DNA of 64,000 bases from Lachnoclostridium sp. An169 (lineage in GTDB: Bacteria; Bacillota; Clostridia; Lachnospirales; Lachnospiraceae): assembly GCF_002160525.1 (NCBI RefSeq), contig NZ_NFKT01000007.1:1-64000 (forward strand), in the 5' to 3' direction. Of this stretch, positions 60,023-64,000 are shown one piece after another; within the stretch, counting starts at the first letter, position 1, and each line of letters opens with the position of its first letter. The notes below the pieces were generated by a model. The model was not told the DNA's origin and did not search any database. It saw nothing but the letters and a program-made list of their open reading frames with translations. The position numbers and the translations under genes were made by a program.

Positions 60023-61540
60023 TTATCGGTCACTGTCCCCGGTTTCCATACACGTTTTCAGAAATTCCTTAAATTCTGCCCTGGTCCAGATCACCGGCAC
60101 GGGATAGAGAGGATTGCCTTCCTTCTCCGCCCACTCCACGATCTGGTCAAGGTCTTCCTCCCGGATCATGTCCAGTCGGTCCGGGATCTCCATTTTTATC
60201 TTCAGATCTTCTATCCAGCGGATAAATGCCTCTGCCTTTTCCGGAATGCTCTCGTCCGCGCCTGTCAGCCCGCATACATCGCTGAGTTCGGCAAGCTTTT
60301 TGTGGGCCGCCTTCCCGAACGCCCTCATAACGTGAGGCAGAAGAACCGCCATGGCAAGCCCGTGAGGTGTTCCGTACAGTCCGCCCAGTGTATGCCCGAT
60401 GGCATGGACATATCCCACCGATCCGCGGGTAAATGCCCTGCCCGCCAGAAATGCCGCCTCCTGCATGTTCTGTCTCGCCTCCATATCCGAGCCGTCCGTA
60501 TATGCTCTGTACAGATTGTCGTAAATCAGGCGGACCGCCCTGCGGCACATTTCTTTTTCCAGCCTGCTGTTGTATGTATTGTTCGTATACGCTTCCACCG
60601 CATGGCAGAGAGCGTCCATTCCCGTCGTAGATGTAACCCGTGGAGGGAGCCCTTTCGTCAGCTCCGGATCCAGAACTGCATACTTCGGCATCAGGCAGAG
60701 ATCGTTCATGGACGCCTTGTGGTGAGTGGCGGCCTCCGTGATCACCGCCGCAATGGTCGTCTCCGAACCGGTTCCCGCTGTGGTCGGCACTGCAAAGATC
60801 ATAGGAACAGGGCGGAGAATCCGGAACAGTCCCTGAAGTTTTCTCACCGGTTTCCGCGGTCTGGCAATCCGGGCGCCGATCCCCTTCGCGCAGTCCATCG
60901 GAGAACCGCCGCCGAACGCGATCATAGAGTCACAGTGGTTTTCCCGGAAGAGGCGGACTCCTTCCTCCACATTTTCATCTGTAGGATTCGGAGCCACACC
61001 GTCATAGATCACATACGGGAGATCCGCTGTTTCCATGGCGTCCAGCATTCCCTGAAGAAGTCCCAGCTCCATCAGGGTTCCGTCAGTGACAATAAGCACC
61101 TTCTTAAACTTCCGGCGCTTCACAGCCTCCGGCAGCTTCTTCACACAGCCGGGTCCCCTTAAAACCTTCGGCACCCTCCACGGCAGGACATACATGGCAT
61201 ATTTCATGCCGTACTGGAAGATCCGGCAGAGCACTTTTTTCCCCGTCCACCTTGTCTTAAGTCCATTCCGGGACACACCGCTTTCACATCTTTCCTTCTC
61301 CATGCTTCCACCTCCCATACTTCCTTCCCTCCTCATCTCAATCGCCCGGATGGGACAGACCTTCGCGCAGATCCCGCATCCGATACATTTCGACGTGTCA
61401 GCCCGCGCCACAGTGCGGATATCTCCATGGAACTTCGGCTCTTCTATGGCAATGCAGTCCATCGGGCAGTTCTCCACGCAGACCGAACAGCCGGCGCATT
61501 CTTCTTCATGAATCCAGGGTATTTCTTTTATTTTCTTCAT
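60023..61540 (-). CDS. Ferredoxin-domain fused iron-containing alcohol dehydrogenase
   Basis: The 505-residue protein has an N-terminal two-cluster ferredoxin domain (about 1-70: CAGCSVCVENCP and CIGCGICAKVCP). The iron-type alcohol dehydrogenase follows, with GGGSPMDCAKG for NAD and the metal residues in DALCHAVEAYTNN and HAIGHTLGGLYGTPHG. It would oxidise or reduce an alcohol/aldehyde while exchanging electrons with ferredoxin. The start ATG at 61540 is spaced nine bases from GGAGG; an ATG at 61546 is an alternative. It ends a four-gene operon with AOR. Fusion is not the usual form of either domain. Confidence 0.85.
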   Translation of the reverse strand: MKKIKEIPWIHEEECAGCSVCVENCPMDCIAIEEPKFHGDIRTVARADTSKCIGCGICAKVCPIRAIEMRREGSMGGGSMEKERCESGVSRNGLKTRWTGKKVLCRIFQYGMKYAMYVLPWRVPKVLRGPGCVKKLPEAVKRRKFKKVLIVTDGTLMELGLLQGMLDAMETADLPYVIYDGVAPNPTDENVEEGVRLFRENHCDSMIAFGGGSPMDCAKGIGARIARPRKPVRKLQGLFRILRPVPMIFAVPTTAGTGSETTIAAVITEAATHHKASMNDLCLMPKYAVLDPELTKGLPPRVTSTTGMDALCHAVEAYTNNTYNSRLEKEMCRRAVRLIYDNLYRAYTDGSDMEARQNMQEAAFLAGRAFTRGSVGYVHAIGHTLGGLYGTPHGLAMAVLLPHVMRAFGKAAHKKLAELSDVCGLTGADESIPEKAEAFIRWIEDLKIKMEIPDRLDMIREEDLDQIVEWAEKEGNPLYPVPVIWTRAEFKEFLKTCMETGDSDR

Positions 61541-61542
61541 AA

Positions 61543-61776
61543 TCATCCACCTCCCGCCGGGGCCAGCAGTGCCACCTCATCCCCGTCTTTTAAGGATCTG
61601 TGTCTGCCTGCCGGGTTCCCGTTTACAAGAACAACCAGATCTTTTGCCTCTTTCCGGGTCGTATTGGGAATCCGGTTTAACAGTCCGTCAATATTCTTCA
61701 CTTCATTCTCGTCACACCGGAATGTTCCGGTCCCGGCCCGCAGCCGGGCGACACCGAATATTTTTACCGTAACCAT
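61543..61776 (-). CDS. MoaD/ThiS-like sulfur carrier
   Basis: The 77-residue ubiquitin-fold protein starts MVTVKIFGVARLR and ends ALLAPAGGG. The C-terminal Gly-Gly would be adenylated by the adjacent ThiF/MoeB protein and carry sulfur for molybdopterin or tungstopterin. It lies between the AOR gene and the ferredoxin-alcohol dehydrogenase. Six extra codons upstream are not needed: ATG at 61776 follows GGAGGTG. Confidence 0.85.
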   Translation of the reverse strand: MVTVKIFGVARLRAGTGTFRCDENEVKNIDGLLNRIPNTTRKEAKDLVVLVNGNPAGRHRSLKDGDEVALLAPAGGG

Positions 61777-61797
61777 GCACCCACCTCCGCTCATTTC

Positions 61798-63750
61798 TCA
61801 GGCCTTTCTTTTCGGACCTTCCGCCTGATCTGCAATCTTCAGTTTCTCAAGGATCCGCTTTGCAGGCAGTCCGTCCCTGTTCCACCCTCTTGCGTGATAG
61901 TAGACTTTCTTCAGCTTCTCCAGAGGCACTTTCGAATCCGGATCTTTCGGATCCTGCAGCGTCTCCGTGAGCCGCCTGGGCAGAGCGTCCTTGTTGGCAT
62001 TCACACCGAATCTGCGGTTCACCTCACGCTCCAGGTTAAATCCCCGTTCCCCGCAGCGGATATACCTGCCGAACGTCATCTTCATCCCCGTAGTGTATTC
62101 AAATCCCTTCGTGTGGTGGAACACCGGAAGATGGAAACAGGCGATCTCCGGGAATTTATTGATAATCCGCACCACAGGACCGGTAAATGGCAGCACCTTG
62201 TTGACCAGCTTCGTATACCAGGCGTTGGGGTGGTTCATCAGCGGCGTGGGGAAGAAGGCGTAGCTGGTGAACAGACACTGGCCGGACGCAGAGATCATCT
62301 CCATCAGATCCTGGAAAAGCATGGTCAGATCCGCCTTGCTGTGATAAGTGGTCTGGTTCATGGACAGTCCCAGTCCTTCCAGAATCACCAGATATCCGCC
62401 GTTCAGATGGCATCCTCCCCGGTTGCTGGTGGCATAGCCCAGCCCCAGTCCCACGGCTTTTCTCGGCTCGTACGCCGCAAGCTCCATTCCTTTCGCGTGG
62501 ACAGCGAACTCTTTCCCTCCGTATTTCTCCGAGAGCCGCTTACTCCCTAACGCAAGCTCGTCACCGATTCCGCGGCGGTACGCGATATCTTCGAAAATCT
62601 TCGAGAGTTCCCCGGTTTCGGAAAATTTCAGTCCGTTGTCCCACAGCCCTTTCTCGTTCGCCTCCATGGCGTAGGAGATGGTGTTGGCACAGGAGATGGT
62701 ATCCATTCCCAGTTCGTCCAGCTCATAGTTCCACTTCAGGATAGACTCCAGATCATTATTCAGGATCCCCCCGCCGAGAAGAACCAGGGTCTCAAGCTCC
62801 GGTCCCTTGACCTGCTGCCCGTTCACCTCTACCGTGCGGGCGCAGCGGATCGGACAGGTAAGACACCCCTTATTTACAATATTATATTTCTCCGCCAGCT
62901 CCTCGCCGCTGACTTTTTCAAACTCATCATACTGCCCATAGGTATAATTCTTCGTGGAAAGAATATGCTTCATCTGCATGGCGCTCACAAGCCCTGCCGT
63001 GCCAAGCTTCGGGAGCTGGCTGCCGGTCAGCGGGTGTTTTCTCAGATACCGGAACCATTTCTGCGTGTGCCGCACCATCTTCTCCCTGTCGTAGACCGGT
63101 ACTTCTTTATTTCCCGACGCGCACACGGCTTTCAAGCGCATCCATCCCATCACCGCCCCGGTTCCGCCGCGCCCGGAGACCCGCTCGTTGGATACGATAC
63201 AGGAATAGAGCACCAGATTCTCCCCTGCCGGACCGATACAGATTTTCCCGTTTTTGCGCACCCGTCCGTTTTTCAGGCGCATTTTCCCGTCCAGCGCCTG
63301 CTGGGTCTCCCCGGTCTTCATCCCCCAGATATCCTGTGCGTCATGGAAAATGACGTTTCCGTTATTGATCTCAATCCAGGACGGCGTCTCGCATCTCCCG
63401 GTCAGGATGAGGGCGTCCAGTCCTGATTTCTTCAGATAATACCCGAAATGGCCGCCGCAGTTGGACGATGTGATATACCCGGTCTGGGGCGACAGGGTGG
63501 AAATATTGAAACGGCTGGAACTTGGAGCTCCGGATCCGGTCATCGGTCCCGTTGTAACCACAAGAAGGTTCTCCTCGGAAAACGCCTTTTCCTTTCCTGT
63601 CAGATGATCTCCCAGAATCTTTGCCGCCATGGTCTTTCCTCCGATAAAAAGCTGTCTTTCCTCATCGGAGAAAGGATACTCCGACACCTCCCGGGTCGTC
63701 AGATTGATCTTCAGTACCTTCCCCATATAGCCGCCGTATTTTGTTGCCAT
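61798..63750 (-). CDS. aor: Aldehyde ferredoxin oxidoreductase, tungsten type
   Basis: The 650-residue enzyme oxidises aldehydes to acids, or the reverse, with ferredoxin. The N-terminal domain has VLKINLTTREVSEYPF and TGPMTGSGAPSSSRFN. The cluster ligands lie in CLTCPIRC and later in SGQCLFTS. Cofactor-binding segments include YATSNRGGCHLNGG. The start is ATG at 63750, eight bases after AGGAGG; an upstream GTG at 63759 is within that site. It follows the ThiF-like gene and precedes MoaD, so its tungstopterin may be matured by locally coded proteins. Confidence 0.93.
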   Translation of the reverse strand: MATKYGGYMGKVLKINLTTREVSEYPFSDEERQLFIGGKTMAAKILGDHLTGKEKAFSEENLLVVTTGPMTGSGAPSSSRFNISTLSPQTGYITSSNCGGHFGYYLKKSGLDALILTGRCETPSWIEINNGNVIFHDAQDIWGMKTGETQQALDGKMRLKNGRVRKNGKICIGPAGENLVLYSCIVSNERVSGRGGTGAVMGWMRLKAVCASGNKEVPVYDREKMVRHTQKWFRYLRKHPLTGSQLPKLGTAGLVSAMQMKHILSTKNYTYGQYDEFEKVSGEELAEKYNIVNKGCLTCPIRCARTVEVNGQQVKGPELETLVLLGGGILNNDLESILKWNYELDELGMDTISCANTISYAMEANEKGLWDNGLKFSETGELSKIFEDIAYRRGIGDELALGSKRLSEKYGGKEFAVHAKGMELAAYEPRKAVGLGLGYATSNRGGCHLNGGYLVILEGLGLSMNQTTYHSKADLTMLFQDLMEMISASGQCLFTSYAFFPTPLMNHPNAWYTKLVNKVLPFTGPVVRIINKFPEIACFHLPVFHHTKGFEYTTGMKMTFGRYIRCGERGFNLEREVNRRFGVNANKDALPRRLTETLQDPKDPDSKVPLEKLKKVYYHARGWNRDGLPAKRILEKLKIADQAEGPKRKA

Positions 63751-63755
63751 ATTCT

Positions 63756-64000
63756 TCACCTCCTGATCGGGATTCGTTCAAATTCCCCGTTTCTCATGTC
63801 AATCGAGAGCAGTATATTCCGAAGAGACGGTTCCAGTCCCGCGGCTATCTTCAGCGCTTCCGCCGCCTGTATGGACGCCACGGTTCCCGCTGCAGACATG
63901 AGCACCGAAACTGCCGTCTCTTCTGCCTCCCGGTTTCCAAACATCATTTTAAGGATTCCATCTCCCGGGAAGACCACCGCCGCCTGTCCGCACCAGCCTT
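63756..64000 (-). CDS. ThiF/MoeB-type adenylyltransferase, C-terminal part (5' end outside window)
   Basis: The frame is open to the window edge and visible as the last 80 residues. GWCGQAAVVFPGDGI and AAGTVASIQAAEALKIAAGL match the C-terminal part of the E1-like enzymes that activate MoaD or ThiS. The ATP site is outside the window. It lies 5 bases before the AOR start, in one operon with the MoaD-like carrier. Confidence 0.8.
   Translation of the reverse strand, partial: GWCGQAAVVFPGDGILKMMFGNREAEETAVSVLMSAAGTVASIQAAEALKIAAGLEPSLRNILLSIDMRNGEFERIPIRR

Noticed and set aside
59993..61162. 389-codon frame on the plus strand opposite the alcohol dehydrogenase
   Set aside because: Antisense shadow; Arg, His and Cys rich with no family features.

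Overview
The window looks like a chromosomal segment of a gut Lachnospiraceae-type bacterium (Firmicutes, Clostridia). The reasons are moderate GC, AGGAGG-type ribosome binding sites on nearly every gene, a bacterial V-type ATPase operon, lipoprotein/YesMN-type carbohydrate uptake genes, an aldehyde ferredoxin oxidoreductase, and a bile-salt-hydrolase-like enzyme. This placement is inferred from gene content, not from a marker gene. No phage, complete insertion sequence, CRISPR array or rRNA was seen. The only mobile-element-related item is the C-terminal end of an Rpn-type nuclease/transposase at the left edge.

Layout. 0-2 kb: Rpn-type fragment, tRNA-Lys(CUU) with a strong promoter, a thioredoxin-like protein, an unlisted 51-residue Cys-rich protein, and trmB. 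2-11 kb: a complete V-ATPase operon (G/H-C-I-K-F-E-A-B-small membrane protein-D) with promoter and terminator. 11-19 kb: a YesMN two-component system, an ABC sugar importer (two permeases and a lipoprotein) and a CE2-like esterase, all on the minus strand. 19-24 kb: a four-gene plus-strand unit of a VWA lipoprotein with a binding-protein domain, an XpaC-like membrane protein, a second binding-protein paralogue, and TelA. 24-32 kb: mostly single minus-strand genes (SGNH hydrolase, domain-swapped AtuA-like protein, PAS-Fis regulator, aldose epimerase, FKBP/trigger-factor lipoprotein, cardiolipin synthase, aldo/keto reductase). 32-38 kb: a small membrane protein, then an Fbp-type ABC importer whose last gene is a metallo-beta-lactamase-fold protein.

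38-43 kb: an alpha/beta hydrolase divergent from a LysR regulator, and a GH51 arabinofuranosidase divergent from an ArsR-like regulator, both with visible operator-like repeats. 43-48 kb: a secreted CAP protein with a nine-G tract in its signal peptide, then an agr-like regulatory operon whose histidine kinase appears split over two genes. 48-52 kb: pncB, ddl and murF. 52-59 kb: a DMT exporter, a Fic protein, an ABC-2 exporter, aroE and an OmpR/HK pair. 59-64 kb: a bile-salt-hydrolase-like enzyme and a ThiF/MoeB-AOR-MoaD-ferredoxin/alcohol dehydrogenase operon.

Working together: the ATPase operon energises or is energised by the membrane. The YesMN and GH51 loci handle plant-type glycans. The AOR/ADH operon interconverts acids, aldehydes and alcohols with ferredoxin. 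The least described systems are the VWA/XpaC/TelA unit, the split kinase, and the small membrane protein inside the ATPase operon.
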